Positions 16,657 through 23,979 of a stretch of DNA of 43,190 bases are shown here, in pieces. The stretch covers positions 1-43,190 of the forward strand of contig JAHDRA010000017.1 of NCBI GenBank assembly GCA_018433525.1. The letters run 5' to 3'. The notes below the pieces were generated by a model, which was not told where the DNA came from, searched no databases, and saw only the letters and a program-made list of their open reading frames with translations. The position numbers were made by a program, and so were the translations under genes. The number at the start of each line of letters is the position of its first letter. Within the stretch, counting starts at the first letter, position 1. Source of the stretch: Paludibacteraceae bacterium. Lineage in GTDB: Bacteria; Bacteroidota; Bacteroidia; Bacteroidales; Paludibacteraceae.

Positions 16657-18786
16657 TTAATCAGCCAACAGCATTTCCATGATGGTGCAGGCAGCTTTGG
16701 TAACGGGAGTTCCGGGTCCAAAAATAGCGGCTACTCCGGCTTTATAAAGGAAGTCGTAGTCTTGTGGAGGAATAACTCCACCCGCAACAACCAGAATATC
16801 TTCACGTCCCAGCCTCTTCAATTCTTCAATAAGTTGTGGAATCAAGGTTTTATGCCCGGCAGCAAGTGAAGAAACACCCACTACATGAACATCGTTTTCC
16901 ACAGCTTGCTTGGCGGCTTCTGCCGGAGTTTGGAACAGCGGCCCCATATCCACATCAAAACCACAATCTGCATAGCCCGTAGCTACAACTTTTGCACCGC
17001 GGTCGTGTCCATCTTGCCCCATTTTGGCAATCATAATACGTGGACGACGGCCTTCCTTTTTGGCAAATTCTTCAGTAAGCTGCGAAGCCCGCTGGAAATT
17101 TGCATCGTTTTTTGTTTCTGATGAATACACGTTTGAAATAGTTCTTATGATTGCTTTATAACGACCTGCCACTTTTTCGCAGGCATCGGAAATTTCGCCC
17201 AGTGTTGCTCTGACACGTGCTGCTTCTACTGCAAGCTCAAGCAAGTTGCCGTTACCGGTTCTGGCACATTCTGTAATGGCATCCAAAGCTTTTTTCACTT
17301 CTTCGTTGTTTCTGGAAGCTCGGAGCTGTTTCAGTCTTTCAATCTGTTGCATGCGTACTGCCGTATTGTCGATTTCGAGAATTTCGATGGGTTCTTCTTT
17401 TTCCAGCGTATATCGGTTAACTCCAACAATTATTTGTTTCCCGGAATCGATGCGTGCTTGTGTACGGGCAGCAGCTTCTTCAATTTTCATTTTCGGGATA
17501 CCGGTTTCAATGGCTTTGGCCATTCCTCCCAGATTTTCGATTTCCTGTATCAAGTCCCATGCTTTTTCGGCCAATTCTTTGGTCAAGGATTCTACATAAT
17601 AAGAACCTGCCCAGGGGTCAATTTGTCTGCAAATATTGGTTTCTTCCTGAAGATAAATCTGCGTGTTGCGGGCAATACGTGCCGAAAAGTCGGTAGGCAA
17701 GGCAATAGCTTCATCCAAAGCGTTGGTATGCAGCGATTGTGTATGACCCAGCGCTGCTGCCATGGCTTCGATACAGGTTCTTCCTACATTGTTGAAAGGG
17801 TCCTGTTCTGTAAGTGACCATCCCGAAGTTTGGGAGTGCGTACGAAGTGCCATAGACTTTGGATTTTTAGGATGAAACTGTTTCACGATTTTAGCCCAGA
17901 GAAGTCTGGCCGCACGCATTTTGGCAATTTCCATAAAATGATTCATTCCGATACCCCAGAAGAAAGATAGACGAGGTGCAAAAGCATCGATGTCGAGCCC
18001 TGCATTGATACCGGTACGCAAATATTCCAAACCATCGGCAAGTGTATAGGCCAGTTCCAAATCGGCAGTAGCACCTGCTTCCTGCATGTGGTAACCGGAA
18101 ATGGAGATGGAATTGAACTTGGGCATATTTTGCGAAGTATATTTGAAAATATCGGCAATAATTCTCATGGAAAATTGTGGCGGATAAATATAGGTGTTTC
18201 GCACCATAAACTCCTTCAAAATATCGTTCTGGATGGTTCCGGAAAGTTCTTCGAGTTTAGCTCCCTGTTCGAGCCCTGCCACAATATAGAAAGCAAGAAT
18301 GGGCAGTACGGCGCCGTTCATGGTCATGGAAACGGACATTTTATTCAAGGGAATTCCGTCAAAGAGAATTTTCATATCCTCTACGGAACAAATGGATACG
18401 CCTGCTTTCCCCACATCGCCCACAACTCTTTCATGGTCGGCATCGTAACCGCGATGCGTTGGCAAGTCGAATGCTACGGAAAGCCCTTTTTGACCTGCAG
18501 CCAAATTACGACGATAAAAAGCATTGGACTCTTCAGCAGTAGAAAAACCTGCATATTGGCGAATAGTCCACGGACGCGTTACATACATGCTGCTGTAAGG
18601 ACCTCTCAAAAAAGGAGGAATTCCGGCTGCATAATGTAAATGTTCCATTCCTTTCCAGTCGTTTTTCTCATAAAAAGGCTTAACGGGAATTTGTTCGGGC
18701 GTTAGCCAATTTTCTTCAGTCTGAAGCATGGCAGCTCCACTTGAAGTAATGTTGCTGACATCAATGTTGTTAAAATTCGGTTTCAT
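16657..18786 (-). CDS. mutB: Methylmalonyl-CoA mutase, large (catalytic) subunit
   Basis: 709 residues. Adenosylcobalamin-dependent isomerisation of succinyl-CoA and methylmalonyl-CoA, the key step of propionate formation in Bacteroidales. The substrate-binding barrel (about 45-410) has [20 protein letters not shown] and [13 protein letters not shown]. The C-terminal B12 domain (about 581-709) keeps the full cobalamin signature D592-x-H594-xx-G597 in [12 protein letters not shown], plus [12 protein letters not shown] and [11 protein letters not shown]. This is therefore the active, B12-binding chain. Its partner mutA lies 1.8 kb upstream on the same strand, with menA and a CPBP protease between them. 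The 174-bp gap ahead of it may hold its own promoter, but none was recognised. Confidence 0.97.
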   Translation of the reverse strand: MKPNFNNIDVSNITSSGAAMLQTEENWLTPEQIPVKPFYEKNDWKGMEHLHYAAGIPPFLRGPYSSMYVTRPWTIRQYAGFSTAEESNAFYRRNLAAGQKGLSVAFDLPTHRGYDADHERVVGDVGKAGVSICSVEDMKILFDGIPLNKMSVSMTMNGAVLPILAFYIVAGLEQGAKLEELSGTIQNDILKEFMVRNTYIYPPQFSMRIIADIFKYTSQNMPKFNSISISGYHMQEAGATADLELAYTLADGLEYLRTGINAGLDIDAFAPRLSFFWGIGMNHFMEIAKMRAARLLWAKIVKQFHPKNPKSMALRTHSQTSGWSLTEQDPFNNVGRTCIEAMAAALGHTQSLHTNALDEAIALPTDFSARIARNTQIYLQEETNICRQIDPWAGSYYVESLTKELAEKAWDLIQEIENLGGMAKAIETGIPKMKIEEAAARTQARIDSGKQIIVGVNRYTLEKEEPIEILEIDNTAVRMQQIERLKQLRASRNNEEVKKALDAITECARTGNGNLLELAVEAARVRATLGEISDACEKVAGRYKAIIRTISNVYSSETKNDANFQRASQLTEEFAKKEGRRPRIMIAKMGQDGHDRGAKVVATGYADCGFDVDMGPLFQTPAEAAKQAVENDVHVVGVSSLAAGHKTLIPQLIEELKRLGREDILVVAGGVIPPQDYDFLYKAGVAAIFGPGTPVTKAACTIMEMLLAD

Positions 18787-18960
18787 ATTTTTTTTGTTTT
18801 TTGAATCAGACTTTCCGACGACGAAAATTCAATGGTCAGTCGAAAATACTGTATTTCAATGTTTACTTTTTTCTAAAATAAAATCATTAATCGATAATAA
18901 AAAATCTAATAGGACAAGTTATTGTAATTTTTCAGTTTTGGACGTTGATAATTTCATTTT

Positions 18961-19575
18961 TCACACGATAGGGAATAATATAAAAACGGAAACATCCCAC
19001 ACCGCATGTGAAACAATCAAGGTTACCAAATTTTTATTGTATTTGTAAAGCAATCCCCAAAATGCACCGCAAACCATGGCAGACATAATCAGCATGAAGT
19101 TAAACGACCAAATGTGTACCAAAGTATAAATCAGCGTTGTAACTATCAATGCCATCCATGAACCAAATTTTGGTTCCAGCATTCGCTGAACGTATCCTCT
19201 CCAAAAAATTTCCTCTGCCGGGCCAATCAAAAGAATGAGCAATAAACTCAACAACAAAGGATTTTCTCCTTCTTTCATCATGTAAATCTGCCCAACCTGA
19301 TCTTTTGCAAAATCGAACAGCAATTTTGAAAAGAAATCGCCCAAGAAAAACACCACATATAAAACAACAGCCGATCCCAGACCAATGAGTACATCTTTCA
19401 GCGAAAGCGAAAATTGTTTTTTGAAATCTTTTCCGAGAAAAGCACTCATCAAAGTCAGCGTTATGCCGGCAGCCGTCATGGTCAGCCAGAAGTTGACATA
19501 TTCTTTGGTCCAGGGAGAAAACATGACAAACCAAAAAATGATAGCAATCAGTATGGGAATAATAATTCTTTTCAT
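18961..19575 (-). CDS. CPBP-family intramembrane metalloprotease
   Basis: A 204-residue membrane protein with about six hydrophobic segments. The CPBP (CAAX protease and bacteriocin-processing) motifs are GPAEEIFWRGYVQR (EExxxR), LVHIWSFNFML in the second motif position, and SHAVWDV near the C-terminus. The family's roles range from prenyl-protein processing to membrane protein quality control or peptide immunity, and none can be chosen here. The start at 19575 makes an ATGA overlap with the menA stop, indicating translational coupling; an ATG at 19581 is two codons upstream. Its fixed pairing with menA is interesting but unexplained. Confidence 0.88.
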   Translation of the reverse strand: MKRIIIPILIAIIFWFVMFSPWTKEYVNFWLTMTAAGITLTLMSAFLGKDFKKQFSLSLKDVLIGLGSAVVLYVVFFLGDFFSKLLFDFAKDQVGQIYMMKEGENPLLLSLLLILLIGPAEEIFWRGYVQRMLEPKFGSWMALIVTTLIYTLVHIWSFNFMLIMSAMVCGAFWGLLYKYNKNLVTLIVSHAVWDVSVFILFPIV

Positions 19576-20474
19576 AACCATGCAGCAATAAAATTTGAAA
19601 TAGAGAACAACAAGCTGAATACAAGTACCAACTGTGCAGTTTGTGCATCCAAATCAAAAATCTTTTCGGGTTTTTCCACTTCTGCGGTCATCATTTTTTT
19701 GATGTTTTTCACAGCCAAAGGCAACGAAAGCAACATCAGCAAAGCAACCGGATGAATCATTTTGAAAATAATCATCAACACCACACCCACATAAGCTCCA
19801 ATACTCAAAACAACATACTGTATTTTTGCACCTTTGATACCCAACAGCATGGCTTGTGTTTTGATGTTGGCTTTTCCGTCGTCGCGAATGTCTCTTGTGT
19901 TGTTGGCATGTAAAATGTTGACAACCAAGAAGGCAACAGGTATATTCAACACCACTGCAAACCACATGAGTTGTCCGGTCATGACGTAAGCTGTACCCAA
20001 CCCGATCAGCGGCCCGTAGATGATAAATATAGTCAAATCACCTAGCGCAGCGAATTTCAATTTGTAATAGAAATAAGTTGCCATTGCGCCAATCGCTCCG
20101 ATCCACAACAAATCGATGCCCGTTCGGTAACAAAGAAAAAGTCCCAGCACAACACCTACCGCCAGCAAAACAATGCCAAAATGCAAAATCGTTTTGGGTT
20201 GAAAAACCTGATCGACCAACATTCGGCTTGAACCAAACGTCTCTTTACGGTCCACATGGTGTTGATAGTCGAAATAATCGCCAATCAGATTTCCGCTGGC
20301 TTGGAAAATGGCGGCACCCAAAAGTGCCAACACCCCAAACCACCAGTTAACCTCGCTTCCAAGCTCATTTTTCAGAAAAAAGACATACGAAATGGTCAAC
20401 AATGCAGGCATGGTTGAAGCAGGAAAAGACCAGGGCCTGGTAGCCAGCAATCCGTTTTTAATTTTTTCTTTCAT
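19572..20474 (-). CDS. menA: UbiA-family prenyltransferase, probably DHNA polyprenyltransferase
   Basis: A 300-residue inner-membrane protein with eight to nine hydrophobic helices. Two Asp-rich prenyl-diphosphate motifs are visible: NLIGDYFDYQHHVDR (about 62-76), followed by GSSRMLVD, and HANNTRDIRDD. This pattern fits MenA, which joins a polyprenyl chain to 1,4-dihydroxy-2-naphthoate in menaquinone synthesis. menG, the next enzyme, is encoded at 40302. Other UbiA prenyltransferases are possible. It lies 76 bases after mutA and overlaps the CPBP gene by four bases. Confidence 0.85.
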   Translation of the reverse strand: MKEKIKNGLLATRPWSFPASTMPALLTISYVFFLKNELGSEVNWWFGVLALLGAAIFQASGNLIGDYFDYQHHVDRKETFGSSRMLVDQVFQPKTILHFGIVLLAVGVVLGLFLCYRTGIDLLWIGAIGAMATYFYYKLKFAALGDLTIFIIYGPLIGLGTAYVMTGQLMWFAVVLNIPVAFLVVNILHANNTRDIRDDGKANIKTQAMLLGIKGAKIQYVVLSIGAYVGVVLMIIFKMIHPVALLMLLSLPLAVKNIKKMMTAEVEKPEKIFDLDAQTAQLVLVFSLLFSISNFIAAWL

Positions 20475-20550
20475 TTTGAAGATGTTGGATAGAAAAAATT
20501 TTTTGACTGGAGAATTTATTTTTTATAAATGAAAATGATATACAAAAACT

Positions 20551-22446
20551 TTACAGACCCAGTTTTTTGTTGAAATCCTTCAAGGTTTCCAACACATTGG
20601 ATTTTATGCTGATAAAGTTCTCAATCCCTTCCTTTTTCAAATCTTCCATACAAGCGGGAGCGCCTGCCACAACAAAAATCGTTTTGTCCTTCAACAATTT
20701 GTAAGCTTCGGGGGCTAATGTGGCATATTCTTCGTCGCTGGAGCAAAGCACAACAATTTCGGCTTTTGCATCCAACGCTGCTTTTACGCCTTCTTCCACA
20801 GAAGAGAATCCGAGATTGTCGATAATTTCGTATCCGGCACATCCAAAGAAATTGCCCGAAAATTGAGCTCTTGCCGAGCGCATGGCTAAATTTCCAACGG
20901 TCAACATAAACACTTTTGGACGCTTGGACGTTTTTTCGACCGCTAAGCGTAAGTTTTCAAATTCCACAGCACCACGCAACGGAAGAAGCTTTTCTGTTCC
21001 TTCTTCATGCGAACAGCAACCACACTGTTGCAATTCCTTGTCGATTTTTTCGGCAGCAGTTTCCAATAAATTTGGATATTGATTGGTGCCTACCAAAATT
21101 TCTTTCCGGTTCGAGATAGCTTTTAAACGTTCATTGGCTGTAGCCTTGATGGTCTGTTGAACCTTTCCGTTTTGAACGGCAGCAAGGAATCCGCCTTCGT
21201 TTTCCACATTGAGGAAAAGTTTCCAAGCCTGATTGGCTATTTCGGCAGTTAAAGTTTCGATATAATAGGAACCGGCTGCCGGATCAACAACTTCACTGAA
21301 ATGAGCTTCTTCTTTGAGGAGTAATTGCTGATTGCGGGCAATTCTTTCCGAAAATTCGTCGGAAGGTTTGAAAGCAGTGTCATAACCGAGCACCGACAAA
21401 GAATCAACACCTCCAATAGTTGCACTCATGGCTTCGGTTTGTGTACGAAGCATGTTGACATAAGCATCGTAAATGGTTTGATTGAAAATGGTCGTTTCGG
21501 CGTGGATACGCATTTTTGCTGCACATTTGCAAATTCCATTTACTGTATTGGGACAGTCGGGACGAGGACAGGGAGGTTGATAAGCATCAACAATTAATGC
21601 CCACAACATGCGTGCAGCACGGAATTTTGCAATTTCCATAAAATAGTTGCTGCCGATACCAAAATTGAATTTTATTTTTTTGGCGGCAACCGCTTTATCC
21701 ACTCCTGCGTCTATCAACATGGAAAGGTATTCGTTTCCCCATGCCAAAGCGTAACCGAGTTCCTGGGTAATGGTAGAACCTGCGTTGGAGAGAGTGGTGG
21801 CATTCACGCCAATTACACGATAAAAAGGCAATCTGCTTATTGCCTGAACAACAGCTTTAGCCTTTTCGGCAATCTCTTCTTTCGTCAATTTTTTGCCTGC
21901 CAGCAACATGCGATTAATCGGGTCGAAATTGATAGAACCCTGCAATTTCTTGACCTCATAATTTTGAGCAATGAAATACTCGGAGAGAATATCGGCAAGT
22001 TCGGCAGCTTTGCTGATGCAAATCGTGAAATTCAACTCCACACAGTCAGCTGCAATATCCTTGAGCAAAGTGGCAACAAATTCTTTAGATAGATCTGCTT
22101 TTTTCAGCTGAAATCCAATGGAGTTCACCCCTCGATTTAGAATATACAGGGCTTTAGCATTGGCTTCCTGTGCGTTTTCAACTTTTATGTCCTGCCGTAC
22201 AAACCATTCATTATCGCTTTTTGTCCCCCTCACATAAGGGAAAGCTCCGGGCAACAATTCGGTGATTTTCAGATCATCCACATCTTCCTCGCGGTAAAAG
22301 GGTCTCACATTGAAACCTTCATTGGTTCTCCAGATCATTTTTTTCTCAAAATCGGCTCCCTTGAGGTCTGCAATGATTTTATCCAGCCATTCCTGCGTGG
22401 AGACAGGAGGAAAATCAGCTAATAAATTTAATTTTTTTTCTGCCAT
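20551..22446 (-). CDS. mutA: Methylmalonyl-CoA mutase, small subunit
   Basis: 631 residues, the structural partner of MutB. The barrel domain keeps family segments such as YVNMLRTQTEAMSATIGGVD and VVDPAAGSYYIETLT. The C-terminal B12-like domain lacks the DxHxxG signature; the equivalent place reads ARAQFSGNFFGCAGY, so it should not bind cobalamin, as is usual for this subunit. Two Cys clusters stand out: C293, C298, C306 and C308 within PPCPRPDCPNTVNGICKCAAK, and CGCC in the linker around residues 473-476. A minus-strand TAATTTTG at 22481-22488 is a likely -7 box. It is the first gene of the minus-strand set mutA-menA-CPBP-mutB. Confidence 0.95.
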   Translation of the reverse strand: MAEKKLNLLADFPPVSTQEWLDKIIADLKGADFEKKMIWRTNEGFNVRPFYREEDVDDLKITELLPGAFPYVRGTKSDNEWFVRQDIKVENAQEANAKALYILNRGVNSIGFQLKKADLSKEFVATLLKDIAADCVELNFTICISKAAELADILSEYFIAQNYEVKKLQGSINFDPINRMLLAGKKLTKEEIAEKAKAVVQAISRLPFYRVIGVNATTLSNAGSTITQELGYALAWGNEYLSMLIDAGVDKAVAAKKIKFNFGIGSNYFMEIAKFRAARMLWALIVDAYQPPCPRPDCPNTVNGICKCAAKMRIHAETTIFNQTIYDAYVNMLRTQTEAMSATIGGVDSLSVLGYDTAFKPSDEFSERIARNQQLLLKEEAHFSEVVDPAAGSYYIETLTAEIANQAWKLFLNVENEGGFLAAVQNGKVQQTIKATANERLKAISNRKEILVGTNQYPNLLETAAEKIDKELQQCGCCSHEEGTEKLLPLRGAVEFENLRLAVEKTSKRPKVFMLTVGNLAMRSARAQFSGNFFGCAGYEIIDNLGFSSVEEGVKAALDAKAEIVVLCSSDEEYATLAPEAYKLLKDKTIFVVAGAPACMEDLKKEGIENFISIKSNVLETLKDFNKKLGL

Positions 22447-22480
22447 AATATCAAATTTTTATCGAAATTTCTTTGAGCTG

Positions 22481-22488
22481 CAAAATTA
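22481..22488 (-). promoter_or_regulatory. -7 element of mutA
   Basis: CAAAATTA on the plus strand reads TAATTTTG on the minus strand, matching TAnnTTTG and lying 35 bases before the mutA ATG. No matching -33 TTTG was found. Confidence 0.5.
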
Positions 22489-22692
22489 CTACTTTAAATC
22501 GATTCTTTAAGATTTTTTGGGATTAAATAAAGAAAAAAAGTGGTAATTAGTTTTGAATCTAAGCTGAATTTATATAAACAATGACGAGAAATTTTTCCTA
22601 AGAAAAAAATTAAATACTTGGCATACAATTATCTGACAAAAAATGAACTAAAAAATATTTCAACTGCCTTTATTCAATTCAATTTTTTTAAT

Positions 22693-22700
22693 TACATTTG
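22693..22700 (+). promoter_or_regulatory. -7 element of the namZ-type operon
   Basis: TACATTTG fits the Bacteroidetes -7 box. A weak TTTA at 22669-22672 lies at roughly the right distance for the -33. The predicted start of transcription, near 22707, falls on the palindromic operator. Confidence 0.65.
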
Positions 22701-22707
22701 TTTTTCA

Positions 22708-22723
22708 ATGCAAACGTTTGCGT
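22708..22723 (+). promoter_or_regulatory. LacI-family-type operator palindrome
   Basis: ATGCAAACGTTTGCGT contains the perfect 12-bp palindrome GCAAACGTTTGC (22710-22721) with a central CG. It differs by one base from the classic PurR-type LacI-family operator ACGCAAACGTTTGCGT. It starts eight bases after the -7 box, where bound repressor would block initiation, and 21 bases before the ATG at 22744. No LacI-family gene is in the window. Confidence 0.75.
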
Positions 22724-22743
22724 CAATTTAAAAAATATGAATC

Positions 22744-23970
22744 ATGCAAAAACTAATTATTTTTATTTTTTCGGTTTTATTTGCCTTTCCTTTATACGCC
22801 AAACGCGTAATGACAGGGATTGAAGTACTCAGAGCAGATAATTTCAAATTGTTGGAAGGCAAAAGAGTAGGTTTGATTACCAATCCGACAGGTGTTGATG
22901 GAAATTTAAAATCTACCATCGATATTTTATATGAAGCACGCAACGTAAAACTGGTAGCCTTGTACGGGCCTGAACACGGCGTAAGAGGTGATGTTTATGC
23001 AGGCGATAAAGTTGTGAATGCCACAGATGAGAAAACAGGTTTACCTGTGTATTCGCTTTATGGAACTACACGCAAACCAACTTCTGAAATGTTAAAAGGA
23101 ATTGATGTGCTGGTTTATGACATTCAAGATGTGGGTTGTCGTTCCTATACCTATATCAGCACCATGGGTTTAGCTATGGAAGCTGCTGCCGAAAACGATA
23201 TAGAATTTATTGTGCTCGATCGTCCCAATCCACTCGGTGGAGAAAAAATTGAAGGCAACCTGACGGAAGAACCTTTTATTTCTTTTGTCAGTCAGTTTAA
23301 AATTCCTTATATTTACGGTCAAACTTGTGGAGAACTGGCCCTAATGTTAAATGAAGAAAACGCACTGAAAAAGAAATGCAAACTGACGGTTGTCAAAATG
23401 AAGAACTGGAAAAGAAGTATGAAATGGGAAGACACCGGATTGGAATGGGTCATTGCTTCACCTCACATTCCGCATAAACATTCAGCTTACTACTATCCGG
23501 TTACCGGAATTTTGGGTGAGCTGGGTTACGTATCGGTAGGCGTTGGCTACACCCTTCCATTTCAAGTTGTTGCAGCGCCCTGGATAAAAGCACAGGAATT
23601 TGCCGATGCCATGAATCGTTTACATTTGCCGGGCTTCATTTTTCGACCCATCTTTTTCACTCCATTTTATGGAACTTTAAAAGGAGAAAATTGTCAGGGA
23701 GTGCAGATTCACATTGTCGATTTCAAAAAAGCCCATCTGTCTTTGGTTCAATTTTATATTATGCAGGAGTTGGCACGTTTGTATCCGGATAAGAAAGTAT
23801 TCGACAATGCCAACAAAGAAAGATTTTCCATGTTTGATAAGGTAAGCGGAACCGATCAAATGAGAAAACTGTTTCAAGTTAACAATTCGGTATCCGACAT
23901 TCAGCACTATTGGGACAAAGATATTCAGTCCTATTATCAACTTTCAAAAAAATATTATTTGTATCACTGA
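22744..23970 (+). CDS. namZ: DUF1343 exo-beta-N-acetylmuramidase (NamZ-like)
   Basis: 408 residues with a Sec signal peptide (about 1-19, ending FPLYA) and no lipobox, so probably periplasmic. It is the DUF1343 family: VGLITNPTGVD, GPEHGVRG (75-82, with Glu77), YDIQDVGCRSYTYIST and LDRPNPLGGEKIEGN. Characterised members (NamZ of Bacillus subtilis and Tannerella) release MurNAc from the non-reducing end of peptidoglycan glycans. It is first in a three-gene operon directly behind a LacI-type operator; the next gene starts nine bases after its stop. Downstream genes encode a D-2-hydroxyacid dehydrogenase and a GHL10 glycosidase, consistent with peptidoglycan sugar use. murQ and a MurNAc transporter are not in the window. 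Confidence 0.88.
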   Translation: MQKLIIFIFSVLFAFPLYAKRVMTGIEVLRADNFKLLEGKRVGLITNPTGVDGNLKSTIDILYEARNVKLVALYGPEHGVRGDVYAGDKVVNATDEKTGLPVYSLYGTTRKPTSEMLKGIDVLVYDIQDVGCRSYTYISTMGLAMEAAAENDIEFIVLDRPNPLGGEKIEGNLTEEPFISFVSQFKIPYIYGQTCGELALMLNEENALKKKCKLTVVKMKNWKRSMKWEDTGLEWVIASPHIPHKHSAYYYPVTGILGELGYVSVGVGYTLPFQVVAAPWIKAQEFADAMNRLHLPGFIFRPIFFTPFYGTLKGENCQGVQIHIVDFKKAHLSLVQFYIMQELARLYPDKKVFDNANKERFSMFDKVSGTDQMRKLFQVNNSVSDIQHYWDKDIQSYYQLSKKYYLYH

Positions 23971-23979
23971 TCAAATGAA

